A stretch of 64,000 nt of DNA from Melghirimyces thermohalophilus (GTDB taxonomy: Bacteria > Bacillota > Bacilli > Thermoactinomycetales > DSM-45169), in NCBI RefSeq assembly GCF_900102685.1, contig NZ_FMZA01000001.1, positions 124,001-188,000 on the forward strand. The letters are read 5' to 3'. The stretch's first letter is position 1; every line of letters starts with the position of its first letter. Positions 35,457 to 44,564 of the stretch are shown piece by piece. The position numbers and the translations under genes are program-made. The notes under the pieces are model-generated. The model was not told the origin of the DNA and did not search any database. It saw nothing but the letters and a program-made list of their open reading frames with translations.

Positions 35457-36728
35457 TTGGAGCAGTTTGTCATCAAAGGCGGAAAACCTCTGTACGGAAC
35501 CGTTCGTGTTCAAGGCGCGAAAAATTCAGCTCTTCCCATCCTGGCCGCCACACTTTTGGTCGGGGGGATCCACGAGATTCAGGATGTGCCCCGACTGTCC
35601 GATATTGATGTGATGAACCGGATTTTAAAAGCCCTCGGCGTCAAGTTCAGGTGGGAGAGCAATCGTATCAAGCTGGAAACCTCTTCCCTCCGGACGACAC
35701 ACATTCCCGAAGCATTGATGCAACAGATGCGATCTTCCATCTTTCTCATGGGGCCTTTGTTGGCCCGCTTCGGTGAGGTTACCGTTTTCCGGCCTGGTGG
35801 ATGTGCCATTGGAGCCCGTCCCATCGATCTTCATTTGAAAGGATTGAAGTCGCTGGGAGCGGAAATTCGGGAGGAGGAAGGCCATATCCACTGTCAGGCT
35901 TCAAAACTGGTGGGGGCAGACATTTACCTCGACCTTCCCAGTGTAGGAGCGACAGAAAATATTATGATGGCGGCGGTGTTGGCCGAAGGGGAGACCGTGA
36001 TCAAAAATGCTGCGAGGGAACCGGAAATTGTGGATCTCCAGCGGTTTTTAAACCGGATGGGTGCCGACGTTCACGGAGCAGGAACGGATACGGTCAAAAT
36101 CCGGGGTGTCAGACGGCTTCATCCGGTTTCATACGAAATCATTCCGGACCGCATTGTGGCGGGGACGCTGGCGACAGCTGCCGTTGTTACCGGTGGTGAG
36201 GTCTTGTTAACCCATGTGGTACCGGACCACATGCGGTCTACCTTACATCTTCTGGAGCAGACCGGGGCTGAAATAAAGATCGAGGGAGATGCTCTTTGGG
36301 TCCGCGGTACCCTTCGACCGAAAGCTGTCGGTGAAGTGATGACCCAACCGTATCCGGGATTTCCTACGGATATGCAGCCGCAGATCATGGTTCTGTTGTC
36401 TTTGACAGAAGGAACTAGCTACATTTCTGAACGAATTTTTGACGGCCGTCTAAGGCATGTCGGTGAATTGATCCGGATGGGTGCCAATCTGCGTCAAGGT
36501 CACAATCGGGTGGAAATCCGGGGGGTTCCTACCCTCACCGGAGCCAGAGTGGAAGCGACGGATCTTCGCGCGGGAGCTGCGTTGGTGACTGCCGGCCTCG
36601 CTGCCCGAGGAACGACTTGTGTGAGTGGTTTACATCACATCGATCGAGGCTATGAGCGCTTGGATCAGACGTTCCTGCGTCTGGGCGGACAGATTCAGCG
36701 CTACCCAGGAAAGGTGGCCTCCTTGTAA
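35457..36728 (+). CDS. murA: UDP-GlcNAc 1-carboxyvinyltransferase MurA
   Basis: This 423-residue enzyme transfers enolpyruvate from PEP to UDP-GlcNAc, the first committed step of peptidoglycan synthesis. It has GGKPLYGTVRVQGAKNSALPILAA, the catalytic-cysteine loop RPGGCAIGARPIDLH (fosfomycin target), and GYERLDQTFLRLGG near the end. The TTG start follows ACGGAGGTGG. It lies between murB and divIB, where B. subtilis has no murA, and a strong terminator follows. Bacillales often carry two murA genes; the second is not in this window. Confidence 0.95.
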   Translation: MEQFVIKGGKPLYGTVRVQGAKNSALPILAATLLVGGIHEIQDVPRLSDIDVMNRILKALGVKFRWESNRIKLETSSLRTTHIPEALMQQMRSSIFLMGPLLARFGEVTVFRPGGCAIGARPIDLHLKGLKSLGAEIREEEGHIHCQASKLVGADIYLDLPSVGATENIMMAAVLAEGETVIKNAAREPEIVDLQRFLNRMGADVHGAGTDTVKIRGVRRLHPVSYEIIPDRIVAGTLATAAVVTGGEVLLTHVVPDHMRSTLHLLEQTGAEIKIEGDALWVRGTLRPKAVGEVMTQPYPGFPTDMQPQIMVLLSLTEGTSYISERIFDGRLRHVGELIRMGANLRQGHNRVEIRGVPTLTGARVEATDLRAGAALVTAGLAARGTTCVSGLHHIDRGYERLDQTFLRLGGQIQRYPGKVASL

Positions 36729-36730
36729 TC

Positions 36731-36766
36731 TGCAGCGGCACACAGGAGTGCGGCTGCTTTTTTTTA
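36731..36766 (+). terminator. Intrinsic terminator after murA
   Basis: GCAGCGGCAC pairs with GTGCGGCTGC, and seven or more Ts follow. It splits the dcw cluster into a mur part and a division part. Confidence 0.85.
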
Positions 36767-36875
36767 TGCAGTTTTTTAAAAAACCCCGTCCCGGACGTTT
36801 GCCTCTTTGTGGTACCATAGATGAAGATTCCATCGAACCCTCCCCGGGCGGGGAAAAGCGAAGGAGTGGTCGCCT

Positions 36876-37604
36876 GTGGATGAGCGGGTTCCGCCGTTGC
36901 GCCCCTCGAATCATGGTCGAAAGCCCCCGTCGGTTACGGCCATCTTTTTTATTCTTCTGTTTTTCCTCGGGATTGGTGTGGTACTCTTTTTGAAGTCACC
37001 CCTGAGTGAAATACGGAACATCCGGATTGAAGGGAACGAACTGGTTTCGGATCGGGAGGTACTCGAAACCATTCGTCTGGTGAAGGGGACGTCTTTTTTC
37101 CACTGGGATGCGGGACAGGCTGAAGAAGCGTTGACCACCCTTCCCGAAGTTCGTGACGCTTCCGTCACCAAATCTTTTCCCTCCGCGGTTCGCGTTCGGC
37201 TCAACGAGGTGGAACGGGTGGGCTATTGGTCTCGTGGAGACCGGCTGTACCCTCTTTTATCCGATGGTTCCGTGTTGAGAGAGGATCCTTGGGAAGGTGA
37301 GGTGGACCGGCCGGTGATCCGCGGGTTGAACAAAGGAGAGGTGTTGATATCTGTCGCCAAAGGCTTATCCCGTTTATCCCCAGGGGTGATTGACGAAATC
37401 TCGGAGATTCGTCCCGGACAGGATGATACATATTCCGATCTGGTAAAGGTATATACGCGCCGGGACCATTTGATTCACGTTCGGGCACGGGATTTTGGCG
37501 AAAAAGTGAAATACTACGCCCATTTCAAAAACCGTCCCCCGGGGACGCTGAACTTGCTGGAGAGCACCTGGTACGTTCCCGGTACCCAACACCGGGAGCC
37601 ATAA
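36876..37604 (+). CDS. divIB: Cell division protein DivIB/FtsQ
   Basis: This 242-residue bitopic protein has a short cytoplasmic N-terminus. One span (AIFFILLFFLGIGVVLFL) precedes a POTRA domain (EIRNIRIEGNELVSDREVLETI). The FtsQ/DivIB domain follows, with SFPSAVRVRLNEVERVGYW. It stabilises the FtsL-DivIC complex at the septum. The start is GTG 36876, with AAGGAG upstream. The ~110-base gap from murA holds the terminator and a TGGTACCAT extended -10 look-alike. Confidence 0.88.
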   Translation: MDERVPPLRPSNHGRKPPSVTAIFFILLFFLGIGVVLFLKSPLSEIRNIRIEGNELVSDREVLETIRLVKGTSFFHWDAGQAEEALTTLPEVRDASVTKSFPSAVRVRLNEVERVGYWSRGDRLYPLLSDGSVLREDPWEGEVDRPVIRGLNKGEVLISVAKGLSRLSPGVIDEISEIRPGQDDTYSDLVKVYTRRDHLIHVRARDFGEKVKYYAHFKNRPPGTLNLLESTWYVPGTQHREP

Positions 37605-37861
37605 GGCGCTGTGATCGAGTTTCGGTTCGACCCGTGACAGCGATTTTCGGGTTACCGCTCCTGATCGTTTCACAACGCTATCAGGGAGATGGGTGGAAAG
37701 GGGGAAGAAAAAGTTGGGAGGGAAAAAGGGGAAAAAACGGTGGATGTTGAATTATTGAGGTACAAGCGGAACTTCCCTTCGCTTCTCCCCTCTTGCAAGT
37801 AGAGAGAGATACCATTTCCACCACCATGTATCAGAATCTCGGGCAAGGAGGTGCCCAGGAT
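37605..37861. other. Gap between divIB and ftsA
   Basis: This is a 257-base non-coding gap. A hairpin with stem CGCTGT/ACAGCG and an inner TCGA pair lies at 37608-37643, followed by ATTTT; it could be a weak terminator. The ftsA ribosome-binding site is at the end. The B. subtilis genes ylxW, ylxX and sbp that lie here are missing. I could not identify a convincing promoter for ftsA-ftsZ. Confidence 0.4.
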
Positions 37862-39094
37862 TTGAGCAGTGGAGAGTATATTGTAAGCCTTGATATAGGC
37901 ACATCGAAGGTGCGGGTTATCGTCGCCGAAGTCACCCGAGAAAATACCCAGATTGTCGGCGTCGGCTCCGCAGTCTCCAAGGGGACGAAGAAAGGGGCCA
38001 TTATTGATATTGACCAAGCGGTTCAATCGATCCGTGAAGCGATAGACCATGCCGAGCGGATGGTTGGAATAGACATATCCAATGTGTTTGTAGGGATTTC
38101 CGGTCATCATGTAGCCCTTCAATCCAGCCATGGAGTGGTGGCGGTTTCCGGAGAAAACAAAGAGATCGGTCAGGAAGACATTGATCGGGTGATGCAAGCT
38201 GCCCGCGTGGTGGCTCTCCCTCCGGAACGGGCGGTCGTGGAAGTGGTCCCCAAACAGTTTGTGGTGGATGGTCTGCGAGAGATCCAGGATCCTCACGGGA
38301 TGGTGGGGGTCCGTCTCGAAGTGGAAGCGACCATCGTGACCGGCGCCAAAACGATCATTCACAATGTGCTTCGGTGTGTGGAAAAGGCCGATCTGTCGGT
38401 GGCCGGGATTATTTTATTGCCTTTGGCGGCGGGGGAAATTTGTCTATCGACTGATGAGCGAAACATGGGTGTCGTGCTGGCCGATATCGGTGGCGGAACC
38501 ACATCCTTGGCTGTGTACGAACAAGGTCACTTGTCAGCCACTAGCGTTCTGCCCATCGGGGGTGAATACATCACTCACGACATTGCTTACGGTCTACGCA
38601 CGCAGACGGAAACCGCGGAAAAATTGAAGCGAAAATATGGTGTCGCTTTGGTGGAGGAAGCGAACGAGGAGATCACCTTTGAGGTTCAAACGATCGGCAG
38701 CCATCGTGAAAAAACCGTCAGTCAGAAAGAATTAGGGATGATTATTGAACCTCGGGTGGAGGAAATATTTCAATTGATCCGGGATGAAGTGGAATCGATG
38801 GGATACGTGGACGAACCGGCAGGGGGATATGTTTTGACCGGCGGCGTGATGTCGATCCCTCACGCTCTCGGAGCAGCCCGGAACCAGTTGGGACAGGCGG
38901 TCCGAATGGTTTCCCCCCGTCACATCGGTGTGGAGGATCCTTCCTTCACCAGCGGAGTGGGGATGATCCATTATATCCGTCGACGTTTTTTACACCGGCT
39001 GCCTGAAGGTAACGGCCAGCAACGATCCTCAAATAAAAAAGGGGGCCACTCCACCTGGATGAAGCTGAAAAACTTTTTCGGTGAGTTCATCTGA
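37862..39094 (+). CDS. ftsA: Cell division protein FtsA
   Basis: This 410-residue actin-like ATPase tethers FtsZ to the membrane. It has YIVSLDIGTSKVRVIVAEV (phosphate 1), GISGHHVALQSSHGVVAV (SHS2 region), VLADIGGGTTSLAVYEQG (phosphate 2) and YVLTGGVMSIPHA (adenosine). The C-terminal amphipathic membrane-targeting helix is WMKLKNFFGEFI. TTG 37862 has AAGGAGGTG eight bases upstream and aligns with the Bacillus N-terminus. A longer frame from 37793 lacks a ribosome-binding site. Confidence 0.95.
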   Translation: MSSGEYIVSLDIGTSKVRVIVAEVTRENTQIVGVGSAVSKGTKKGAIIDIDQAVQSIREAIDHAERMVGIDISNVFVGISGHHVALQSSHGVVAVSGENKEIGQEDIDRVMQAARVVALPPERAVVEVVPKQFVVDGLREIQDPHGMVGVRLEVEATIVTGAKTIIHNVLRCVEKADLSVAGIILLPLAAGEICLSTDERNMGVVLADIGGGTTSLAVYEQGHLSATSVLPIGGEYITHDIAYGLRTQTETAEKLKRKYGVALVEEANEEITFEVQTIGSHREKTVSQKELGMIIEPRVEEIFQLIRDEVESMGYVDEPAGGYVLTGGVMSIPHALGAARNQLGQAVRMVSPRHIGVEDPSFTSGVGMIHYIRRRFLHRLPEGNGQQRSSNKKGGHSTWMKLKNFFGEFI

Positions 39095-39134
39095 GGTCCT
39101 ATAGAGAATTATACTGATATTGGAGGGACAATCG

Positions 39135-40244
39135 ATGTTGGAGTTTGATATGGAAGTGGAACAAATCGCTCAAATAAAAGTGATCGGTGTCGGCGGGGGC
39201 GGCAGCAATGCGGTAAATCGGATGATTGACAGCGGGGTGCAGGGAGTCTCTTTTATCGCCGTCAATACTGATGCTCAGGCGCTCAATCGTTCCCAGGCAC
39301 CGGTAAAACTCCAGATCGGTGAAAAGTTGACTCGGGGACTGGGGGCAGGAGCCAACCCTAACATCGGGAAGAAAGCGGCGGAGGAGAGCCGGGAAAATGT
39401 GGAGAACGTATTAAAAGGTGCGGATATGGTATTTGTCACCGCCGGGATGGGGGGCGGAACCGGAACGGGTGCCGCTCCGGAGATCGCGGAGGTGGCCCGG
39501 GAGCAGGGTGCCCTCACCGTCGGTGTGGTCACCCGTCCCTTCACCTTTGAAGGCCGGAAACGCTCTCTACAGGCGGATCAGGGAATCGCGGAGCTGAAAG
39601 ATAAGGTGGATACCTTGATCGTGATTCCCAACGACCGGCTCTTGGAGATCGTGGACAAAAACACTCCCATGCTGGAAGCGTTTCAAGAAGCGGACAATGT
39701 ACTTCGGCAGGGTGTTCAAGGGATCTCTGATTTGATCGCTGTTCCAGGTTTGATCAACCTAGACTTTGCCGATGTGAAGACAATCATGACTGAACGGGGT
39801 TCAGCACTGATGGGGATTGGCGGGGCCACTGGTGAATCCCGGGCGACTGAAGCGGCCAAAAAGGCGATTTGCAGTCCCCTCCTGGAAACCTCCATCGATG
39901 GAGCGCGGGGGGTGCTGATGAATATCACCGGGGGAACCAATCTCAGTCTCTATGAAGTGAATGAGGCGGCGGATATTGTTGCTTCCGCCTCAGATCCCGA
40001 GGTAAACATGATCTTCGGAGCTGTCATCAATGAAGACCTGAAGGATGAAATTATGGTCACGGTGATCGCCACCGGATTTGATACGCAGAAGGAAGCAGAG
40101 GTCGGACAGCGGAAACCAGATTTCGGTGTGGAACGGGAAAACCGTCCTTCCACGGAGAAAACCAGCCAGATCGATATCGTCAAACCAAAGTCCGACGGGG
40201 GGTTGGAGATTCCCACCTTCCTGCGCCACCGCCGTAAGAAGTAA
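39135..40244 (+). CDS. ftsZ: Cell division protein FtsZ
   Basis: This 369-residue tubulin-like GTPase forms the Z ring. It shows [17 protein letters not shown], the GTP loop [18 protein letters not shown] (tubulin signature), NDRLLEI and the synergy region [10 protein letters not shown] variable linker of about 50 residues follows. The conserved C-terminal peptide is [16 protein letters not shown], which binds FtsA and SepF. ATG 39135 has GGAGGG seven bases upstream; TTG 39120 is too close to it. The terminator below closes the transcript. Confidence 0.97.
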   Translation: MLEFDMEVEQIAQIKVIGVGGGGSNAVNRMIDSGVQGVSFIAVNTDAQALNRSQAPVKLQIGEKLTRGLGAGANPNIGKKAAEESRENVENVLKGADMVFVTAGMGGGTGTGAAPEIAEVAREQGALTVGVVTRPFTFEGRKRSLQADQGIAELKDKVDTLIVIPNDRLLEIVDKNTPMLEAFQEADNVLRQGVQGISDLIAVPGLINLDFADVKTIMTERGSALMGIGGATGESRATEAAKKAICSPLLETSIDGARGVLMNITGGTNLSLYEVNEAADIVASASDPEVNMIFGAVINEDLKDEIMVTVIATGFDTQKEAEVGQRKPDFGVERENRPSTEKTSQIDIVKPKSDGGLEIPTFLRHRRKK

Positions 40245-40262
40245 ACCTTTTCTATTCTTTCA

Positions 40263-40298
40263 AGCTCGTTGGCCCTATAACTGGCCGACGGGCTTTTT
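40263..40298 (+). terminator. Terminator after ftsZ
   Basis: GCTCGTTGGCC pairs with GGCCGACGGGC (two G-U-type pairs) and a run of Ts follows. It separates ftsZ from the sporulation genes. Confidence 0.78.
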
Positions 40299-40365
40299 CA
40301 ATATGGAAGGATTCACATCTGATCTCGCTCTATTCTCTGGCTTCTTTCATGGACTCTCTCCAAAA

Positions 40366-40432
40366 AACGACAAAATAAGTATTCGACGGGCAGCAAGTTT
40401 AGACAGACATTGAAATAGGATTTAGATATACT
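40366..40432 (+). promoter_or_regulatory. Candidate Spo0A-dependent spoIIG promoter with long spacer
   Basis: TAGACA (40400-40405, one mismatch to TTGACA) and TATACT (40427-40432) are 21 bases apart. This is an abnormally long spacer, and a long one is a known trait of the B. subtilis spoIIG promoter. Spo0A-box-like sequences (TTCGACA) lie at 40366 (AACGACA), 40382 (TTCGACG) and 40399 (TTAGACA, overlapping the -35). Their 16-17-base spacing puts them on similar faces every three turns. The layout is seen; the activity is inferred. Confidence 0.6.
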
Positions 40433-40465
40433 GGTAACACCTTGAGCAGAGGAAGGGAACAAAAT

Positions 40466-41374
40466 ATGGTTGTTTATGCTGACATGGTATTTGCTCTCAA
40501 CCTCTGTATCGATTTTTTGTTGTTGTGGTTGACTGCGGCAATCAGACGCCAGGAGACCTCCATCTGGCGTCTATTGACAGCTGCTTTTCTCGGTGCGTGT
40601 TTTGCTGTGGTACATCTGTTGCAGCCCTTGGCTCTTACTTATACGTTTCTCGGAAAAATGCTCTTTTCCGTTCTAATGGTCTGGGTGGCGGTCGGTTATC
40701 GCGGTCCGCTGGCCTTTGTCCGGAACCTGGGTGTCTTTTACCTGATTTCCTTTGTGACTGGAGGGGGGATGTTTGCACTCCACTATGTCTTTTCCGGAGA
40801 CGTCCAAGCATCGGGCGGTATGCTCCTTACTCAATCCTACGGGTGGGGCTCTCCCGTCTCCTGGGTATTTGTGCTGTTGGCTTTTCCTCTGGTTTGGTTT
40901 TATGCCCGTCTCTCCTTCGGATCGATTCAGGAACGTCAGTCGGTCAACCATCACCTGACCCGGGTGGCAATCCGGATCGGAAATCACAAACTGGAATGTG
41001 TGGGTCTGATGGATACCGGTAACCAGCTCCGGGATCCGATTACGCGCACACCGGTGATGATGGTGGAATTGGAACCTCTGCTTCCCTATCTTCCGCCGGC
41101 AGTGGGTAAATTAGCCCGGGAACAGAGCTGGGAGCGACTAAGTTCGGAACTGCCCAGCGATTGGATGACTCGGATCCGGTTTATTCCATTCCGCGGAGCG
41201 GCCAGTGACGGCGGGATGATGTTGGCGTTGAAGCCGGAGGGGGTGGATGTATTCCAGGATGGCACCTGGAAGGAAGCGGGGAAGGTGTTGATCGGGTTGG
41301 ACAGCAAACGGTTGTCCAGCGACGGGACCTATCAGGCGATACTGCATCCTGCCTGCATGCCGACTGCGGGGTGA
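40466..41374 (+). CDS. spoIIGA: Sigma-E processing peptidase SpoIIGA
   Basis: This 302-residue protein has an N-terminal half with five membrane spans and a C-terminal aspartic-protease-like half. It cleaves pro-sigma-E at the septum after a forespore signal. The catalytic-Asp segment is [21 protein letters not shown], and further Bacillus-like blocks are [23 protein letters not shown] and LHPACM. ATG 40466 follows AGAGGAAGGG; the frame open from 40442 adds only seven residues. It overlaps a GTG that opens the sigE frame, and sigE is its direct partner. A Spo0A-type promoter precedes it. Confidence 0.92.
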   Translation: MVVYADMVFALNLCIDFLLLWLTAAIRRQETSIWRLLTAAFLGACFAVVHLLQPLALTYTFLGKMLFSVLMVWVAVGYRGPLAFVRNLGVFYLISFVTGGGMFALHYVFSGDVQASGGMLLTQSYGWGSPVSWVFVLLAFPLVWFYARLSFGSIQERQSVNHHLTRVAIRIGNHKLECVGLMDTGNQLRDPITRTPVMMVELEPLLPYLPPAVGKLAREQSWERLSSELPSDWMTRIRFIPFRGAASDGGMMLALKPEGVDVFQDGTWKEAGKVLIGLDSKRLSSDGTYQAILHPACMPTAG

Positions 41375-41406
41375 GTGAGGAAAAACAAAGATTGGAGGTT
41401 GAGTGT

Positions 41407-42129
41407 ATGGTCGTCAAGTGGAAGTTGGCTTTGCAACTCCTCTGGTATCGTATCCTTATGCAAATGGGGTTGAAAGGAGAAGAAATATATTATATCGGGG
41501 GAAGCGAAGCACTTCCTCCACCGCTGACCCGGGAAGAGGAGGCCCATCTGTTGGACCGTCTTCCCAACGGGGATGCAGCGGTTCGCGCGATGCTGATCGA
41601 ACGGAATCTGCGCCTGGTCGTCTATATCGCCCGCAAGTTTGAAAACACAGGAATCAATATCGAGGATTTGGTCTCCATCGGAACGATCGGATTGATCAAA
41701 GCGGTCAACACCTTCGATCCGACAAAAAAGATCAAACTGGCCACCTACGCTTCTCGCTGTATCGAAAATGAAATTTTGATGTTTTTGCGCCGCAATAACA
41801 AAATTCGTTCCGAAATCTCTTTTGATGAGCCGCTTAACATGGACTGGGATGGCAATGAACTGCTCTTGTCCGATGTGATGGGGACGGAGAGCGATATGAT
41901 CTTTCGCAATATTGAGGAACAGGTGGACCGAAAAATTCTGCGGGCCGCCCTATCCAAACTCTCCGACCGGGAGCGTAAAATTATGGAGCTGCGCTTCGGT
42001 CTCAACGGAGAAGAAGAAAAAACACAGAAGGATGTAGCCGACCTGTTGGGCATTTCCCAGTCCTACATCTCCCGCTTGGAAAAGCGGATCATCAAACGAT
42101 TGCGCAAGGAGTTTAACAAAATGGTGTGA
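41407..42129 (+). CDS. sigE: RNA polymerase sigma-E factor, as pro-protein
   Basis: This 240-residue mother-cell sigma factor is nearly identical in layout to B. subtilis SigE. The N-terminal pro-sequence (residues 1 to about 28, [21 protein letters not shown]) is basic and amphipathic and would be removed by SpoIIGA near EEIYYIGG. Region 2 holds [17 protein letters not shown] and [21 protein letters not shown]. Region 4 holds [28 protein letters not shown] 41407 has GGAGG eight bases before it. The cleavage point is inferred from the homologue. Confidence 0.97.
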   Translation: MVVKWKLALQLLWYRILMQMGLKGEEIYYIGGSEALPPPLTREEEAHLLDRLPNGDAAVRAMLIERNLRLVVYIARKFENTGINIEDLVSIGTIGLIKAVNTFDPTKKIKLATYASRCIENEILMFLRRNNKIRSEISFDEPLNMDWDGNELLLSDVMGTESDMIFRNIEEQVDRKILRAALSKLSDRERKIMELRFGLNGEEEKTQKDVADLLGISQSYISRLEKRIIKRLRKEFNKMV

Positions 42130-42131
42130 GG

Positions 42132-42171
42132 AATCCCCGCCCCGGTCATTTCCCGGTGGCGGGATTTTTTT
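42132..42171 (+). terminator. Terminator after sigE
   Basis: AATCCCCGCC pairs with GGCGGGATT across an inner CCGG/CCGG pair. Seven Ts follow. Confidence 0.85.
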
Positions 42172-42490
42172 ATGAGCTCAAATCCACGGTCTGTCCCTTG
42201 TTTCATCCTTTTGCGATCCAGGGAGGGCGGTGCAACCACTTATAAATTTCCCATCTCAGGAGATACTTGACAATGAACTTCCCGCATCACGGTCTCCCCT
42301 TCTAAGTTGGTGTGAAATGGGATCGATCATCAGGGGAAGGCTGCAAGGCGGGACCCAGCCAGTGATTTTGGAATCTACCGCTTCGGTTCCTTTTGTGGGC
42401 CGTTCGGGGGATCGGGGATTGAGGTCCGGATTCCCCGAGCCGCAACCGAGAGCCGTCGCTTCAGGCATTGCTTCCGTAGGAGGGGAACCC
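42172..42490. other. Non-coding leader of sigG
   Basis: This is a ~320-base gap. An open frame runs through it in phase with sigG (from 42230), but it has no good ribosome-binding site and no homology to the conserved SigG start. It holds a candidate sigma-F/G-type promoter near 42238-42268 and the sigG ribosome-binding site (TAGGAGGGG). No RNA gene is seen. Confidence 0.4.
42238..42268 (+). promoter_or_regulatory. Possible sigma-F/G-type promoter for sigG
   Basis: ACTTA (one mismatch to GYWTA), 16 bases, then GGAGATACTT (nine of ten to GGNNANAHTR). It lies about 220 bases before the sigG start, which is far for this class. B. subtilis sigG is under sigma-F and sigma-G. Confidence 0.3.
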
Positions 42491-43270
42491 ATGGCGCGAA
42501 ACAAAGTAGAAATCTGTGGAGTGGATACCTCGAAACTGCCTGTACTAAAAAATGAGGAAATGCGTACCCTCTTTCGCTCCCTGCAGGAGGAGGGAGACTT
42601 ATCAGCACGAGAAAAATTGGTGAACGGAAACCTTCGGCTGGTGCTCAGCGTTATCCAACGTTTCAACAACCGGGGAGAAAATGTGGACGATCTGTTTCAA
42701 GTGGGATGCATCGGTTTAATGAAAGCCATCGACAACTTCGACCTGAGTCAAAACGTCAAGTTTTCCACCTACGCCGTTCCCATGATTATCGGGGAGATTC
42801 GCCGGTATCTCAGGGACAACAATCCGATCCGGGTTTCCCGGTCCCTTCGGGATATTGCCTACAAAGCGCTTCAGGTACGGGATACATTGACTTATCGCCA
42901 TTCAAGGGAACCGACGGTCAATGAGATCTCCAAAGAGCTGAATGTATCTAAGGAAGAGGTCGTCTTCGCCCTGGACGCGATCCAGGATCCTGTTTCTCTT
43001 TTTGAGCCTATTTACCAAGACGGGGGCGATCCTATCTACGTGATGGACCAGCTCTCCGACGATGAGAACAAAGACCTTCACTGGGTGGAGGAGATTGCTC
43101 TCCGGGAAGCCATGGAACGACTCAACAATCGGGAAAAAATGATTTTATCCATGCGCTTCTTTGATGGAAAAACGCAGATGGAAGTGGCTGACGAGATCGG
43201 AATCTCCCAAGCGCAAGTTTCGCGTCTGGAAAAGGCGGCGATCCATCAGATGAATAAATTTATTCAATGA
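42491..43270 (+). CDS. sigG: RNA polymerase sigma-G factor
   Basis: This 259-residue forespore sigma factor (B. subtilis 260) starts MARNKVEICGVDTSKLPVLKN, the conserved opening. Region 2 includes NLRLVLSVIQRFNNRGENVDDLFQVG and FSTYAVPMIIGEIRRYLRDNN. Region 3 has YKALQVRDTL. Region 4 has FFDGKTQMEVADEIGISQAQVSRLEK. It drives late forespore genes such as those for small acid-soluble proteins and germination. The ATG at 42491 has GGAGGGG upstream. It has its own terminator, so its transcription is separable from sigE. Confidence 0.97.
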   Translation: MARNKVEICGVDTSKLPVLKNEEMRTLFRSLQEEGDLSAREKLVNGNLRLVLSVIQRFNNRGENVDDLFQVGCIGLMKAIDNFDLSQNVKFSTYAVPMIIGEIRRYLRDNNPIRVSRSLRDIAYKALQVRDTLTYRHSREPTVNEISKELNVSKEEVVFALDAIQDPVSLFEPIYQDGGDPIYVMDQLSDDENKDLHWVEEIALREAMERLNNREKMILSMRFFDGKTQMEVADEIGISQAQVSRLEKAAIHQMNKFIQ

Positions 43271-43294
43271 CCGCACCGGATGCGGTTTTTTTTT
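43270..43294 (+). terminator. Terminator after sigG
   Basis: The stem ACCGCA/TGCGGT has a five-base loop and nine Ts after it. It overlaps the final base of the sigG stop codon. Confidence 0.88.
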
Positions 43295-43309
43295 GCGTGG
43301 ACCAGCGGG

Positions 43310-43336
43310 GCATAATACCCGCCTGTTTCATATACT
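43310..43336 (+). promoter_or_regulatory. Possible sigma-E-type promoter for ylmC
   Basis: GCATAAT (43310-43316, six of seven to KMATATT) and CATATACT (43329-43336, seven of eight to CATACAHT) lie about 12 bases apart. The spacing is a base or two short of the usual 13-15. It stands 31 bases before ylmC. Confidence 0.35.
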
Positions 43337-43367
43337 TGAAGTAAAACCGAAAGACAGGGTGGGCCGC

Positions 43368-43673
43368 ATGATAAAAATTTCCGAACTGCAGTCCAAAGAT
43401 GTGGTGAACGTAAGCGACGGCCGGAAGCTGGGTCAGATTTACGATCTGGAAGTCGATCTGCGCCTGGGTAAGGTGAAAGCGTTGATGATTCCCGGAGAAT
43501 CTCGCATGTTCGGGTTGTTTACAGGGGGAAAGGAATGGGTAATCCCCTGGAATCAGATCATCCGGATCGGTGCCGATGTGATTCTGGTCCGGCTGGAAAC
43601 TCAACGCGATTTCAGTGAGGAAACATCGGATTCCCGTCCGCTTTTAACCAACCCGGATGCACTTAATCGCTGA
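43368..43673 (+). CDS. ylmC: YlmC/YmxH-family PRC-barrel protein
   Basis: This 101-residue protein has a PRC-barrel-like fold: ISELQSKDVVNVSDGRKLGQIYDLEVDLRLGKVKALMIPG, then FTGGKEWVIPWNQIIRIGADVILV. The segment is characteristic of the YlmC/YmxH sporulation-associated family. Function is not known. ATG 43368 gives the conserved start MIKISELQ; the upstream frame from 43293 begins in the terminator. It is the first gene of the ylm set after sigG, as in B. subtilis. Confidence 0.85.
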   Translation: MIKISELQSKDVVNVSDGRKLGQIYDLEVDLRLGKVKALMIPGESRMFGLFTGGKEWVIPWNQIIRIGADVILVRLETQRDFSEETSDSRPLLTNPDALNR

Positions 43674-43733
43674 TGGAAGGATCGCTTTGTCTCTTTCCCG
43701 GGCTATGGTAATATGGTTAGGGGAGGGAAACCG

Positions 43734-44564
43734 ATGGAACCGTTTCAGTTACAGGATGACGTTTCTGTTCCTTATTTTTCTCTCCGATCCTGGGAAAGGG
43801 AATTTCCGCATTTGGCGGCAGGGATTAGTGCCAGGGACGGAGAATCCGTAGAGAACCCAAATAGCACCAATTATGCACTACATGTGGGCGGTCGACGGGA
43901 AACGGTGATCCAAAACCGAAAACGATTAGCCAGCCGATTGGGTATGCCGTTTTCTTCCTGGACCTGCGGTGAGCAGGTGCACGGAGTGGCGATCCGTGAG
44001 GTGACTTCCGCTGATCGAGGAAAGGGTCGGGAGTCCATGGATTCCGCTTTTCCGGAGACAGACGGGTTGCTTACCCGGGAACCCGATCTTCTGCTGACCT
44101 CTTTTTACGCTGACTGTGTTCCTCTCCTGTTTTATAGCCCTGACCCCGCTTGGATCGGGGTGGCTCACGCGGGCTGGCGGGGGACAGTGGGAAAGATCGG
44201 TTCCCGGATGGTACGAGAAATAGTCCGTCGGGGAGCCGCCCGGGATCAGATCCATGTCGCCATCGGTCCATCGATCGGTGGTTGTTGTTACGAGGTGGAT
44301 GAGAAAGTGGTGATGCCGCTCAAGGACGTATTGCCCAACCCGGGTCGGGCGGTGGTGCAGCCATCTGGCAGGGGAAAGTGGAAGCTGGACCTGAAGGAGG
44401 CCAATCGACAGCTGCTGTTAAAGGAAGGACTGAAGGAAGACCAGGTTGTGATGACGGGCTGGTGCACCTCATGCCATCCGGATCTCTTCCATTCCCATCG
44501 CCGTGATCACGGGAAAACCGGGCGTATGGTTGCCTTTATCGGAATGAGAAAGGATGACGAATGA
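43734..44564 (+). CDS. ylmD: YlmD, multicopper polyphenol oxidase/YfiH-family (purine nucleoside phosphorylase)
   Basis: This 276-residue protein belongs to the YfiH/DUF152 (laccase-domain) family. Members such as YlmD and human FAMIN show purine nucleoside phosphorylase or adenosine deaminase activity. It has NYALHVGGRRETVIQNRKRLASRLG, WTCGEQVHGVAIREV (His-rich metal site), TSFYADCVPLLFYSP, VAHAGWRGTVGKIG, IGPSIGGCCYEVDEKV and C-terminal CTSCHPDLFHSHRRD; the Cys/His residues bind zinc. ATG 43734 has GGGGAGGG six bases upstream. The stop is followed at once by ylmE. Confidence 0.92.
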   Translation: MEPFQLQDDVSVPYFSLRSWEREFPHLAAGISARDGESVENPNSTNYALHVGGRRETVIQNRKRLASRLGMPFSSWTCGEQVHGVAIREVTSADRGKGRESMDSAFPETDGLLTREPDLLLTSFYADCVPLLFYSPDPAWIGVAHAGWRGTVGKIGSRMVREIVRRGAARDQIHVAIGPSIGGCCYEVDEKVVMPLKDVLPNPGRAVVQPSGRGKWKLDLKEANRQLLLKEGLKEDQVVMTGWCTSCHPDLFHSHRRDHGKTGRMVAFIGMRKDDE

